Assembly (NCBI GenBank): GCA_036703315.1
Contig: DATNPH010000179.1
Location: 21,671 to 85,670, forward strand
Origin: DATNPH01 sp036703315
Lineage (GTDB): Bacteria > Cyanobacteriota > Cyanobacteriia > Cyanobacteriales > Coleofasciculaceae
Length of the DNA: 64,000 nucleotides
Reading direction: 5' to 3'
A program made the position numbers and the translations under genes. Below are positions 52,703 to 61,540 of the stretch, piece by piece; positions within the stretch are counted from its first letter, which is position 1, and every line of letters begins with the position of its first letter. The notes under the pieces were generated by a model that saw nothing but the letters and a program-made list of their open reading frames with translations, did not search any database and was not told where the DNA came from.

Positions 52703-53464
52703 TTAAGGTAAGTCGCACTGGACAAGTCTCAAGCTGAGAGCCGAGAACACCCTGCAACCTGTCCAGAAATCACCTAAACCCCACCCAATAAAGGCTCCCC
52801 CTCGCGGCAGATGTCCCACTGGAGCATGTAAAGAGAACGTTAGGTCGTTCCACCAAAGCCAAGACTCTTTCACATACCATCCCACCTGTTTACCAAAACG
52901 GCACCAGGCATTCCAATCTGGATTCGAGTTACCTCCGATGGTCTGCCAGATGTGGCTCTGTACGCTGAAACCGAAGCGTCCTTGGCTGTACTCTAGCCAG
53001 AGATTGTCGATGATGCTTAGGTCTGAACAAGGAAACGTTTCGATGTCTTCTACATTGAGATAACCTGCTTTTTTACACTTGCATATCCGCAGCATGACGG
53101 CAGTAGTTTCCTGGTCAGCTTCTTTCCACTTCCCAGCCGCTAATAACTGTCGTAGCGATAGGTACTGAAAATCGTCCAATGCCTTCCCAACATGAGGCTG
53201 TGTCCTCAAAGGTTGAAGTAAAATATAGGCTGTTTGCCGTACTTGCTCTGCTTCATCTAAAAGAGCTTGAATCACCAGCTCCAAACCTTCTTGACCATAG
53301 TTGAGTGCTTCAGAAAGAACGGCTGCTCTTTGGGGGACAACTTCACTGGCAAACCGCCTCTTTACTCCAAATAGCCCTCCTAAAACGACACTACCCGTAG
53401 GAGCTGCAATTTGACGACCAAGAACAGCATCATGGTCTTTGGGCTGATTGGAATTTTCCGTCAT
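52703..53464 (-). CDS. GUN4-domain protein with N-terminal VLGGQ/HEAT-like module
   Basis: About 253 aa. ATG 53464 (MTENSNQPKDHD) is preferred to GTG 53470. The N-terminal module (AVLGRQIAAP, VVLGGLFGVKRRF, SEALNYGQEGLELVIQALLD) matches that of the WD40 protein. The GUN4 domain follows (RQLLAAGKWKEADQETTAVM, FPCSDLSIIDNLWLEYSQGR, FGFSVQSHIWQTIGG). GUN4 proper binds porphyrins and stimulates Mg-chelatase. Many cyanobacterial paralogues combine GUN4 with other modules and have unknown roles. Residues after WNAWCRFGKQVGWY (ESWLWWNDLTFSLHAPVGHL) fit the end of the domain. It is cotranscribed with the WD40 gene (106-nt gap). Confidence 0.88.
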   Translation of the reverse strand: MTENSNQPKDHDAVLGRQIAAPTGSVVLGGLFGVKRRFASEVVPQRAAVLSEALNYGQEGLELVIQALLDEAEQVRQTAYILLQPLRTQPHVGKALDDFQYLSLRQLLAAGKWKEADQETTAVMLRICKCKKAGYLNVEDIETFPCSDLSIIDNLWLEYSQGRFGFSVQSHIWQTIGGNSNPDWNAWCRFGKQVGWYVKESWLWWNDLTFSLHAPVGHLPRGGAFIGWGLGDFWTGCRVFSALSLRLVQCDLP

Positions 53465-53711
53465 TGCCACTTGCCTTGTTTGCTGATGAACAGAAGATTA
53501 CTGGAGTTTAGCGATGCCCTTACTTTTCCAGCTTCATTTTTTCAAGAATAGGATTTATCTGACTCTTTCTGCCTGATATATCTGAGCTTGCGAGACTTAT
53601 GCAGTCGAAAAGCATCGCCAAGCATCTCTTGATAAACCCAGATTCCGCACGTCTCTCAGCAAAGTAGATAATATTGGCGACAAGCTTGTCCAAGGAAATG
53701 GGACAAGTTAA

Positions 53712-53742
53712 TAATGAGCGACAAATGAATTATCGCTCATTA
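53712..53742 (-). terminator. Hairpin downstream of cysW
   Basis: TAATGAGCGA (53712-53721) pairs with TCGCTCATTA (53733-53742) around an 11-nt loop, 46 nt after the cysW stop on the minus strand. The T-run is weak (TTATTAACTT). The rest of the 320-bp gap before the GUN4 gene shows nothing. Confidence 0.5.
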
Positions 53743-53787
53743 CCAATTTATTCAGGCTTTAGAGGCTCGTATTAGTTAAGTTGCTTA

Positions 53788-54672
53788 CTATTCAACAGCA
53801 TCCTTGATACGGGTTTTACGCTCTAGAATTTCTTTGAGTACCAGAGTGACTAATGCTAGACCAGCCAGCAAAACGGCAGCTGAGAAGGCAGCCAGAGTTT
53901 GATACTGCTTGTACGCTTCTTCGACGAACAGTGGCAAGGTTTGAGTTTTGCCAGCTAGGTTACCAGAGACAACTGATACGGCACCAAACTCGCCCATTGT
54001 TCTGGCATTGGTCAGCAGTACTCCATACAGAAGCCCCCAACGGATACTGGGAAGGGTAACACGCCAGAAGACTTGCCAATCATTAGCTCCCAAGGTTTTA
54101 GCCGCTTCTTCCTGCTCAGCACCAGCTTCTTCTAAAACAGGAATCACTTCGCGGGCAACAAAGGGCAAGGTGATAAAGGCACTTGCCAGTACCATTGCAG
54201 GCATGGCGAAAATTATTTTGATGTTGTGCGCCTCCAGCCACGGCCCAAACCAACCATTTCGTCCATAGAGCAGCACAATCATCAAGCCTGCAACGACTGG
54301 GGATACTGCAAAGGGAATGTCTAAAAGGCTAATTAGAAAAGTGCGACCCCGAAATTGATTTCGTGCAATCACCCAGGCAGCACAGAGTCCAAAGACTACA
54401 TTCATGGGCACAACAATCAGGGCGACTATAACAGTAAGCTTTACAGCATGGACAAAATTCGGTTCTGTCAAGTTGCCAAAGAAAGGACCAATTCCTCCCT
54501 TAAACGCTTGTACAAATACGTTGAGGGCGGGAATGAACAAGACTAACGCCAAAAAGGTGAGTGCCACTGCAATTAAAACTGGCTTAACCCAGCGTTGCTC
54601 CTTGGTCAGTGAAGATGGCTTAGACGTCGGTGGCTCTGGATTGAAAGATTTTCCGGCTAACTCAGAGTTCAT
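53788..54672 (-). CDS. cysW: Sulfate ABC transporter permease CysW
   Basis: 294 aa with six membrane segments. The EAA loop reads EEAAKTLGANDWQVFWRVTL, and TMGEFGAVSVVSGNLAGKTQ is the CysW signature. N-terminal ~25 residues are a Pro/Ser-rich cytoplasmic extension. It overlaps cysT by 11 nt, so the two permease subunits are translationally coupled and made 1:1. Confidence 0.95.
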   Translation of the reverse strand: MNSELAGKSFNPEPPTSKPSSLTKEQRWVKPVLIAVALTFLALVLFIPALNVFVQAFKGGIGPFFGNLTEPNFVHAVKLTVIVALIVVPMNVVFGLCAAWVIARNQFRGRTFLISLLDIPFAVSPVVAGLMIVLLYGRNGWFGPWLEAHNIKIIFAMPAMVLASAFITLPFVAREVIPVLEEAGAEQEEAAKTLGANDWQVFWRVTLPSIRWGLLYGVLLTNARTMGEFGAVSVVSGNLAGKTQTLPLFVEEAYKQYQTLAAFSAAVLLAGLALVTLVLKEILERKTRIKDAVE

Positions 54673-55519
54673 AGCGTCGTCCCCAAGTTTGTAATAGGTT
54701 AATTGATAACAGGATTAACAGCGAAATTACTAACAGAACGGTGCCAATTACAGTTGCACCACTATAGTCATATTGCTCTAATCGTTGGATAATCAGCACC
54801 GAGGCAATTAAGTCCTTAAAGGGAACATTCGACGCCACAATCACAACCGAACCGTATTCACCAACGGCACGGGAAAAACCTAGTGCAACACCTGTCAAAA
54901 TCGCTGGAAATAAAGGGGGCAAAACAACATGCCAAAATGTCTGCCACTGGGAGGCTCCTAAACACCAGGCTGCTTCTTCAATCTCCTTTTCCATTTCCTG
55001 CAAAACTGGCTGTAATGTCCGCACGACGAAAGGCAAGGAGATAAACAGCATCGCTACACCTACCCCCAAGCGTGTGAATGCTACCTTAATGCCAAATGGT
55101 GCTAGCAGGGAACCGATCCAGCCGTTTTCACTGTAGACAGTAGCCAGAGTCAAACCTGCAACTGAGGTGGGAAGGGCAAAAGGTAAATCAATAGCAGCAT
55201 CAATCAACCGTTTGCCTGGGAAATCGTATCGAACTAAAACCCAAGCAATTAAAACACCAAAAACGCCATCAATTAGTGCCGCAATCAACGATGTTACGAA
55301 AGTGACATCATACGTAGCAAGAGCAATAGGACTGGTGGCAATTTTCCAGAAGTTAGCAGGTGATTCAGTGCTGGCTTTTAAGGCAAGCGCTGACACAGGC
55401 AGAAGCAGCATTATGGTGAGATACCCTAACGTAATTCGCCAAGGCCAGGAAAGCTGCATTAGTTGACTGACTGGATTTTTCCGAGCCGGAGTCCGCTGGG
55501 AGGGAAGAGATATAGCCAT
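54662..55519 (-). CDS. cysT: Sulfate ABC transporter permease CysT (CysU)
   Basis: 285 aa with six membrane segments. Signatures are DLPFALPTSVAGLTLATVYS, the EAA loop EEAAWCLGASQWQTFWHVVL, and SRAVGEYGSVVIVASNVPFK. It forms the inner-membrane channel with CysW. Follows sbpA after 91 nt, a gap holding a stable stem-loop. Confidence 0.95.
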   Translation of the reverse strand: MAISLPSQRTPARKNPVSQLMQLSWPWRITLGYLTIMLLLPVSALALKASTESPANFWKIATSPIALATYDVTFVTSLIAALIDGVFGVLIAWVLVRYDFPGKRLIDAAIDLPFALPTSVAGLTLATVYSENGWIGSLLAPFGIKVAFTRLGVGVAMLFISLPFVVRTLQPVLQEMEKEIEEAAWCLGASQWQTFWHVVLPPLFPAILTGVALGFSRAVGEYGSVVIVASNVPFKDLIASVLIIQRLEQYDYSGATVIGTVLLVISLLILLSINLLQTWGRRYEL

Positions 55520-55547
55520 TACGTAAGAGTTGAACGAATTTGATTTT

Positions 55548-55593
55548 TGTCATTTGTCCTCATATTTATTGCTCTTTCAAAGGACAAATGACA
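55548..55593 (-). promoter_or_regulatory. Intercistronic stem-loop between sbpA and cysT
   Basis: TGTCATTTGTCC (55548-55559) and GGACAAATGACA (55582-55593) form a perfect 12-bp stem with a 22-nt loop. On the minus strand it is not followed by T's, so it is more likely an RNA-stabilising or partial-attenuation element than a full terminator. It could explain higher amounts of binding protein than permease. Confidence 0.5.
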
Positions 55594-55610
55594 TTTACCA
55601 AGGATGATTT

Positions 55611-56750
55611 CTAAGCCTTCGCTTGAATCTTGTCGAAGACAGCACCGTCATCGAAAAATTGCTTCTGGATTTTGTCCCAACCCCCTAAATCCTTAACCGT
55701 GAAGAGAGTTTTGACTTTGGGGAACTGGCTTTCGACTTCTTTTTCTACAGTGGGGTCAACGGGTCGAAATCCAACCTTAGCAAACTCTCGTTGTGCGTCT
55801 GGTGTATACAAATATTTGACAAACGCTTCGGCGACTGCACGCGTGCCGTGCTTATCAACGTTTTTGTCTACCACAGCAATGGGATTGTCAATAGAGATGT
55901 TGGACTCAGGGACGACATAAGGAACGTTCTGTCCATTTTCCTTTGCCAGAATCATCTCGTTCTCGTAGTTGATCAGGGCGTCTCCCTGACCTTGCTTAAA
56001 GAACACATCGCTCGATTCACGGGCATCTTTGGGCAGCACAGGCGCGTTCTTGATAACTTTAGTGGTCAAGTCTAGTGCTTTATTCTCATCCCCACCGTTT
56101 TTTGTAACAGAACCCCAAACTGCCAAGAAATTCCAGCGTGCGCCGCCAGAGGTTTTGGGGTTAGCTGTAATTACTTTTACGCCCGGTTTTGCCAGATCTT
56201 CCCAGGTTTTGATGCCTTTGGGATTTCCTTCACGGGTAACAATCGCGGCGACAGACTTGCTAACAATTCCCTCGTTAGGGGCTTCTTGTTCCCAACCCGG
56301 TTGAATCAGACCCGCTTTCTCAATTTTCTTAGTATCAAGGGCAAGTGCCAGGTGTACAACATCGGCTTCCAATCCATCAATCACAGCACGCGTTTGAGAA
56401 CCCGATCCACCATAGCTCTGCTTGAAGGTGACGTTTTGGTTATGCTCTTTCTTCCACTGTTCTACAAACTTGGGAATGACTTTCTCGTGCGCTGCTTTGG
56501 TCACAGCGAAGGAAACGAGGGTTAGCTCAACATCACCTTTGTTGGCGGCTGAAGTGGTTCCCCCCGGACTGGCAGCGGTTTTCGTGTCGGTATTCCCACC
56601 AGTACAGGAGGCGATCGCTACACTTAAAATTGCCCCTACCATAAACAGAGACACAAATCTCTTCAGGGAATAGGGTTGGAGCCAGCTCCTTGGCTGCTGA
56701 CTCCACAGCTGAAGTGGCTTTAGCGGATTAATCTTCTGCCAGAAACGCAT
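55611..56750 (-). CDS. sbpA: Periplasmic sulfate-binding protein (lipoprotein form)
   Basis: 379 aa. The signal region ends in a lipobox IASC (SVAIASCTGG), so the protein is likely lipid-anchored. The mature part has LVSFAVTKAAHEKVIPKFVE, FKQSYGGSGSQTRAVIDGLE, ADVVHLALA, ITANPKTSGGARWNFLAVWG and YLYTPDAQREFAKVGFRPVD, all typical of sulfate-binding proteins. The ~30-residue n-region before the hydrophobic segment is long, so a later start is possible. First gene of sbpA-cysT-cysW. Confidence 0.94.
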   Translation of the reverse strand: MRFWQKINPLKPLQLWSQQPRSWLQPYSLKRFVSLFMVGAILSVAIASCTGGNTDTKTAASPGGTTSAANKGDVELTLVSFAVTKAAHEKVIPKFVEQWKKEHNQNVTFKQSYGGSGSQTRAVIDGLEADVVHLALALDTKKIEKAGLIQPGWEQEAPNEGIVSKSVAAIVTREGNPKGIKTWEDLAKPGVKVITANPKTSGGARWNFLAVWGSVTKNGGDENKALDLTTKVIKNAPVLPKDARESSDVFFKQGQGDALINYENEMILAKENGQNVPYVVPESNISIDNPIAVVDKNVDKHGTRAVAEAFVKYLYTPDAQREFAKVGFRPVDPTVEKEVESQFPKVKTLFTVKDLGGWDKIQKQFFDDGAVFDKIQAKA

Positions 56751-57059
56751 ACCAATGTCCTTATCTTTAATCTACAGTTAATCGGGCGGGCTACTGACGA
56801 TAACACAGATACGTCTATAGATGGTACCGTAGATGAGCTAATTCGCAATATTCAGCGAGAAATCGTAAAATCTTTGCTCCGGTAGCTGCTCTGCTAACAC
56901 TATGGACTCAACCTGAAAATCTGCCTGAGTATTGCAGCTGATGAATTGTCAATCGAGATTAGCCCAGCCTTGCTAAAATAAAAAATTGAGGAACTTGACT
57001 ACCTTTTTGGCATCACAGCTGAATCATTGGTTCCTGAATTTGTTATGCTAACTTTAGTT
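56751..57059. other. Control region between sbpA and tRNA-Thr
   Basis: About 310 bp carrying the minus-strand promoter of the sulfate operon and the plus-strand promoter of the tRNA. No gene frame. No binding site for a sulfur regulator could be assigned with confidence. Confidence 0.4.
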
Positions 57060-57131
57060 GCTGGTGTAGCTCAGTGGTAGAGCAGCGGTTTTGTAAACCG
57101 CCGGTCGCAAGTTCGAATCTTGTCACCAGCT
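57060..57131 (+). tRNA. tRNA-Thr (anticodon UGU)
   Basis: Acceptor arms GCTGGTG and CACCAGC pair fully, discriminator T at 57131. The D arm has AGCTCAGTGGTAGAGCA, the anticodon stem GCGGT/ACCGC encloses TTTGTAA (UGU), and the T arm reads AAGTTCGAATCTT. 72 nt, CCA not encoded. Confidence 0.97.
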
Positions 57132-57507
57132 TTAAATGAAATCTGAAGCATGTAAATGATTACAAGAATTTTTCAGTGTAGTGTCATAGCGGGAGTATAA
57201 CCGGGTCTGACGTTGCGCTCATTTTAGTCTTTTGTCCTCCATACTTAGGCAGTGGAAGGAATTTAGTAAGAATTTAAGCTACTTGAGAAATAGAAAATCG
57301 ATCCAGAGGGTGACACCCCCTTTTCGTTTGCAAACCGTCACATAAATTTAGCCACCTGTGATATAAAGTTCTGTAAGCCAATCAATAAACTGTATATTAA
57401 CTGAGTTTATCGGAAATAGAATGGGCAGTTTTTGAGTTTAACAGCCCTGTGAATCACTTTGTCATTCGAATGTAGTGTAAATTTTCTTCCCTAGAGGTTT
57501 AGCGGCA
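57132..57507. other. Upstream region of cysA
   Basis: About 376 bp, AT-rich, no gene. It must contain the cysA promoter. The cysA ATG lacks a strong Shine-Dalgarno sequence (AGAGGTTTAGCGGCA precedes it). Confidence 0.4.
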
Positions 57508-58539
57508 ATGGAAATTGTAGTTGAGAATGTGTCTAAGGATTTTGGCAGTTTTAAGGCGCTTGAGAATGTCAACTTAGACATCAAACGCGGCTCTCTAGTA
57601 TCCTTGCTGGGTCCTTCTGGATCTGGCAAATCCACTCTGCTGCGCGTGATTGCAGGTCTAGAAGCTCCCGATACTGGCAAAATCTGGATTTCGGGAAAAG
57701 AGGCTACTTATCAGAGCGTTCAACACCGCAACATCGGGTTTGTATTTCAGCATTATGCCTTGTTTAAGCACCTGACGATTCGTGAGAATATTGCTTTTGG
57801 TCTAAATATCCGTAAGGAACAGAAGACCAAAACGAAGGCTCGTGTTGACGAACTGCTGGAACTGGTGCAATTGAGTGGCTTGGGCAATCGTTACCCCTCT
57901 CAACTCTCTGGAGGGCAGCGACAACGGGTAGCTTTGGCGCGGGCACTAGCTATTGAACCCCAAGTATTATTGCTGGATGAACCGTTTGGGGCACTGGATG
58001 CGAAAGTTCGTAAAGACTTGCGGACTTGGTTGCGCCGTCTCCATGACGAAGTCGGTGTTACCGCCGTTTTAGTGACCCACGACCAAGAAGAAGCGATGGA
58101 AGTTTCTGATGAAATCGTGGTCATGAATAAAGGGCGAGTCGAACAAGTGGGCAAACCTGCCGAGATTTATGATCATCCTGCCACGGCTTTTGTGATGAGT
58201 TTTATTGGTCCTGTAAATGTGTTGCCCAGTAGTTCAAGGCTTTTCCGGGACAATCGATTTGATGCTGCCTCTGCTCAGGTTTTTCTACGCCCCCACGATA
58301 TTGTGATTGAAACCCACACTGACGGGACTAGCGTTTCTGCCAAAGTCAGCCGACTGATTCATATGGGGTGGGAAATTGAAGCCCAACTCACTTTGGATGA
58401 TGGTCATGAAGTCAAAGCCATTCTTTCCCGCGAACAGTATGACAAGCTCAATCTGAAGCAAGAACAACGAGTCTACATCAAACCTAAGGCTGCTAAATCT
58501 TTCCCGCACATAAATGATGTAGTTGGAGCAACAGTGTAG
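57508..58539 (+). CDS. cysA: Sulfate/thiosulfate ABC transporter ATP-binding protein CysA
   Basis: 343 aa. Walker A GPSGSGKST, Q-loop FQHYALF, signature LSGGQRQRVALARAL, Walker B VLLLDEPFGALD, H-loop VTHDQEEA. A C-terminal regulatory domain (about 240-343: VFLRPHDIVIETHTDGTSVS, KVSRLIHMGWEIEAQLTLDD) matches CysA/MalK-type TOBE domains. It powers SbpA-CysT-CysW, which lie on the opposite strand beyond the tRNA gene. Confidence 0.95.
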   Translation: MEIVVENVSKDFGSFKALENVNLDIKRGSLVSLLGPSGSGKSTLLRVIAGLEAPDTGKIWISGKEATYQSVQHRNIGFVFQHYALFKHLTIRENIAFGLNIRKEQKTKTKARVDELLELVQLSGLGNRYPSQLSGGQRQRVALARALAIEPQVLLLDEPFGALDAKVRKDLRTWLRRLHDEVGVTAVLVTHDQEEAMEVSDEIVVMNKGRVEQVGKPAEIYDHPATAFVMSFIGPVNVLPSSSRLFRDNRFDAASAQVFLRPHDIVIETHTDGTSVSAKVSRLIHMGWEIEAQLTLDDGHEVKAILSREQYDKLNLKQEQRVYIKPKAAKSFPHINDVVGATV

Positions 58540-58611
58540 AGAGTCAGGGTTTTATTGGCAACTTCAGGGTGACGGATAAGGCTTTGTGAGCGACTTAGCC
58601 GCGATCGCAAT

Positions 58612-59235
58612 TTAGTTACAGTCGTTGACTAGCTCTAAGTCAGCTGGGGTATTGCAATTAAATAATAGTTGAGATGCTTGGCTATTGCTTACTGGCAGTT
58701 CCTGTACAGGATGTTGCGCCAACCAGCGCTGAAACGATCGCCCTCCCTCGTCAATAAATTGATTGAGCATTGGCAAACACTGCCGTCGGTAAAAACCGCA
58801 CAAGGGTTCCCAACCTTTAGGGTTTCGGGGTAGTAGTGCAATGGCATCTTCCGCCGTCGTTTTCAGCTGTGCTACCCATTCTTGCAAAACCTTAACCTGC
58901 AATTGGGGTAAATCACAGGCCAGTAAGAGTACCCAATCTGTCTCAACTTGAGCTAGCCCTTGAGCAAATCCTACTAATGGTCCGTGGGGCTGTGTCTCTC
59001 CTGGTAAAGAGATTTCCTGAATTATACGGCAGGTGTCCGGTAGGATGTCTTGGTATCGTTCGGGCCAAGGAGTAACGACATAGACCTCAGGGGTGCAATT
59101 GAGAGTAATGTCACAAACTTGTCGAAGCAACGGGACACCCTGGAGAGGAATTAGGGCCTTGTCCCGACCCATACGAGAACTCTGTCCTCCTGCTAGTACA
59201 ATCGCTGACAACGATATTGTCGGGTTCATTCGCAC
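58612..59235 (-). CDS. mobA: Molybdenum cofactor guanylyltransferase
   Basis: 207 aa. Nucleotidyltransferase motif LAGGQSSRMGRDKALIPLQG at the N-terminus, then LVGFAQGLAQVETDWVLLLA with CDLPQL for metal binding, and GWEPLCGFYRRQCLPML. It attaches GMP to molybdopterin to give the MGD cofactor, used for example by nitrate reductase. Next to cysA without evident functional link. Confidence 0.92.
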   Translation of the reverse strand: MRMNPTISLSAIVLAGGQSSRMGRDKALIPLQGVPLLRQVCDITLNCTPEVYVVTPWPERYQDILPDTCRIIQEISLPGETQPHGPLVGFAQGLAQVETDWVLLLACDLPQLQVKVLQEWVAQLKTTAEDAIALLPRNPKGWEPLCGFYRRQCLPMLNQFIDEGGRSFQRWLAQHPVQELPVSNSQASQLLFNCNTPADLELVNDCN

Positions 59236-59255
59236 AACAACTGGGACACTTGGCT

Positions 59256-59471
59256 TTATACTACAACCGAAATTTCATCGGCAAGCACGAGTCGTCCCCG
59301 GTACACAGCACGAAGCAGTCGGTCAATTACGCTTCTTTCTTCTGAATCGAGTTTTTCATCTAACAGGGCTGCCATTAATCCATAGCGATCAGCTTTTGTT
59401 AAGCAACCGGAAATAGTGACTTGAGCAAACAGGTCAGAGAGAGCACCGGGGAGGAGAACTGGGAACTTCAT
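59256..59471 (-). CDS. Conserved small hypothetical protein
   Basis: 71 aa from ATG 59471 (MKFPVLLPGALSDLFAQVTI), with AAGGG 9 nt upstream. The longer frame from 59570 adds residues without family character. KADRYGLMAALLDEKLDSEE and RSVIDRLLRAVYRGRLVLAD are helical and well formed. I take it as a cyanobacterial small-protein family of unknown role. It lies 20 nt upstream of mobA, likely in the same transcript. Confidence 0.65.
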   Translation of the reverse strand: MKFPVLLPGALSDLFAQVTISGCLTKADRYGLMAALLDEKLDSEERSVIDRLLRAVYRGRLVLADEISVVV

Positions 59472-59598
59472 CACTACTGCCCTTAAACTCGATAATTCTA
59501 ATATCCCTGAAAACCCAGTGCTAGGAAGTGATACTTTTCTAGTTGTTGTGTGAGTTCGATCACAAATCATTAAAAAATTCTTTAGGACTTACTTTTCC

Positions 59599-60987
59599 TT
59601 AGGGCTCAGCTTTGGATACAGGTAAAGTGACTGTAATGGTTGTACCTTGATTGAGAACGCTTTCAACGTGAATGTGACCATGGTGATTTTCAACAATCGC
59701 TTGGGCGATCGCTAGCCCCAATCCTGACCCTGCTGCTGCATCATGGGTTCTGGCGGGATCTACTCGATAGAAGCGATCAAAAATATGAGGTAAGGCTGAT
59801 TCTGAGATGCCGATGCCAGTATCACGCACTTTCACCACAAGTAGAGACTGGTTGTTGCGCGAACCAACGTTGCTTGGGCGTTCTAACTGTTGCAACTCCA
59901 CTTGCACAGAGGCTTCACCAGGTCTGTGTGTAAACGTTGATGTGTATTGCAAAGCATTACTGAGCAAATTTGTAAATAAACGTGCCAGCTGATCCCAATC
60001 TCCCAGAAGAGTAAAGGCATCCTCTGATAAAGCAGTAAACACCGGACAGGTTTCGCCTTGGGTTTCCTGATAAGGAGTCTCAGCTAAGTGTAAAGATAGA
60101 GAGATACCCTTCTCAGCCGCTACCACCTGTTGCTCTTCGATTACCTCTACCAGCAAAGCATCGAGGGGTACGGGTTGCCACTGGGGTTGTAGCATCCCAC
60201 TATCAGTACGCGCCAAAAACAGCAGATCATTCACCAAACGCCCCAGTCGCTGCGTTAACCGTTCCACCACTTTAAGCTGCTGGCGTTGTAACTGAGGTTC
60301 CCAATCTGGATCGGCAAGAGCAACTTGTACATTGGTTTGAATCATGGCGATCGGGTTTCTCAGTTCGTGGGAAGCGTCAGCGGTAAACTGTTTGAGGCGT
60401 TGGTAGGATTCCCGCACTGGCTTCATGGCTAGTCCAGAAAGAAACCAGCCAATTGCTGCAACAGACATGACCATAACTATCGTTCCCACAGTGAGATCGA
60501 CAATTAGCTGACGGATGGGTTTAGTCACCTCAAACCAGGGATGGCTCACACGTAGGTAGCCGAGGACATGACGCCCAACTTCCACTCGTTTCGTCACCTG
60601 CCGCAGCAGATGGTCAGCCGATAGACGCACAGTTTCGCCAGTGTAGTTAAGGTGTAAGGGAATGTCTAGTGGCTCAGAAAATGTTGACCATAGCAAGTCC
60701 CCAGTAGGGCTAAACCACTCTAAATCGATATGGTCATCGTCTACGGTGTCTTGATTGTTGCGAAAACTGGCTTCAATGTTAACTCGGTAAGGGATGGTAG
60801 AGGCTTCCAGAGGTTGAATCACAAGCGATCGCTCCACCACTTCCACCACATGCTTGAGGGTATCATCAACCCGCTCAATCAAAGTACTACGGACATACAA
60901 ATAGAAGCCAGTAGCAAACAGCAATAGCAGCACCGCTGTCACAGTGGTGTACCAAAGAGCCAAACGTCGGCGAGTAGCCTGAAACAT
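59599..60987 (-). CDS. Membrane sensor histidine kinase
   Basis: 462 aa from ATG 60987 (MFQATRRRLALW). The longer frame to 61047 precedes the usual start of this family. Two membrane helices (about 12-32 and 175-200) flank a ~140-aa periplasmic sensor. HisKA has the phospho-acceptor His in TADASHELRNPIAMIQTNVQ. HATPase_c has LFTNLLSNALQYT, VKVRDTGIGI and GSGLGLAIAQAI. The type resembles cyanobacterial metal/stress sensors such as RppB/NrsS, but the sensor domain gives no clear ligand. No response regulator gene adjoins it in the window. Confidence 0.88.
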   Translation of the reverse strand: MFQATRRRLALWYTTVTAVLLLLFATGFYLYVRSTLIERVDDTLKHVVEVVERSLVIQPLEASTIPYRVNIEASFRNNQDTVDDDHIDLEWFSPTGDLLWSTFSEPLDIPLHLNYTGETVRLSADHLLRQVTKRVEVGRHVLGYLRVSHPWFEVTKPIRQLIVDLTVGTIVMVMSVAAIGWFLSGLAMKPVRESYQRLKQFTADASHELRNPIAMIQTNVQVALADPDWEPQLQRQQLKVVERLTQRLGRLVNDLLFLARTDSGMLQPQWQPVPLDALLVEVIEEQQVVAAEKGISLSLHLAETPYQETQGETCPVFTALSEDAFTLLGDWDQLARLFTNLLSNALQYTSTFTHRPGEASVQVELQQLERPSNVGSRNNQSLLVVKVRDTGIGISESALPHIFDRFYRVDPARTHDAAAGSGLGLAIAQAIVENHHGHIHVESVLNQGTTITVTLPVSKAEP

Positions 60988-61156
60988 GATCTGAAGTATG
61001 AAGTGTGAAAACTCAATGAACAAGACGCACAGAGGTTGATTAAACAATTTCTATATCACATTGTTCCTGTGTCTTGTCGTCCTCTTGAGTGTGTCACTGC
61101 GTTCCCAATCGAGAGTTACCATAGGGGAAAATCAAATTGTCCTGAGAGGAACTTTT

Positions 61157-61372
61157 GTGGCTGAGTATCAAAAAATTGAGTATCGCATTGGCAAAGACGG
61201 CAAAATTATTGAAACTGTCCTCAACGCCTCTGGAGAGAGTTGTACAAATACCACTAAGGGAATTGAACAGGCGCTAGGAGAAGTTTCTTCTCAAGAGCTG
61301 TTGCCAGAATATTACGAAAGGGAAGAAAATCTGACAACACAAGAGGATGCTTCCATAAGCCAACTGTCTTAA
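61157..61372 (+). CDS. DUF2997 family small protein
   Basis: 71 aa from GTG 61157, with GAGAGGA 7 nt upstream. The longer frame from 61061 would run into the divergent kinase leader and adds a hydrophobic stretch foreign to the family. KIEYRIGKDGKIIETVLNAS, GESCTNTTKGIEQALGEV match the DUF2997 pattern (short beta meander then a Cys-Thr and helix). In cyanobacteria and plastids it often occurs near Ycf35 genes, not seen here. Function unknown. Confidence 0.78.
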   Translation: MAEYQKIEYRIGKDGKIIETVLNASGESCTNTTKGIEQALGEVSSQELLPEYYEREENLTTQEDASISQLS

Positions 61373-61540
61373 AGGCTGAAGGATGAAGTATAAAGGATAA
61401 AACTTCATCAAAGCAAGGAACGAGATTGAAACTCCCACCAGCTCTTAGTGGCACTAATGTTTAACTGGGGGGAGTCGCTATCCTAACTGAAGTGCGAATG
61501 TTTTCATACTTCAACCTTCACACTTCATACTTCTTTGTGA

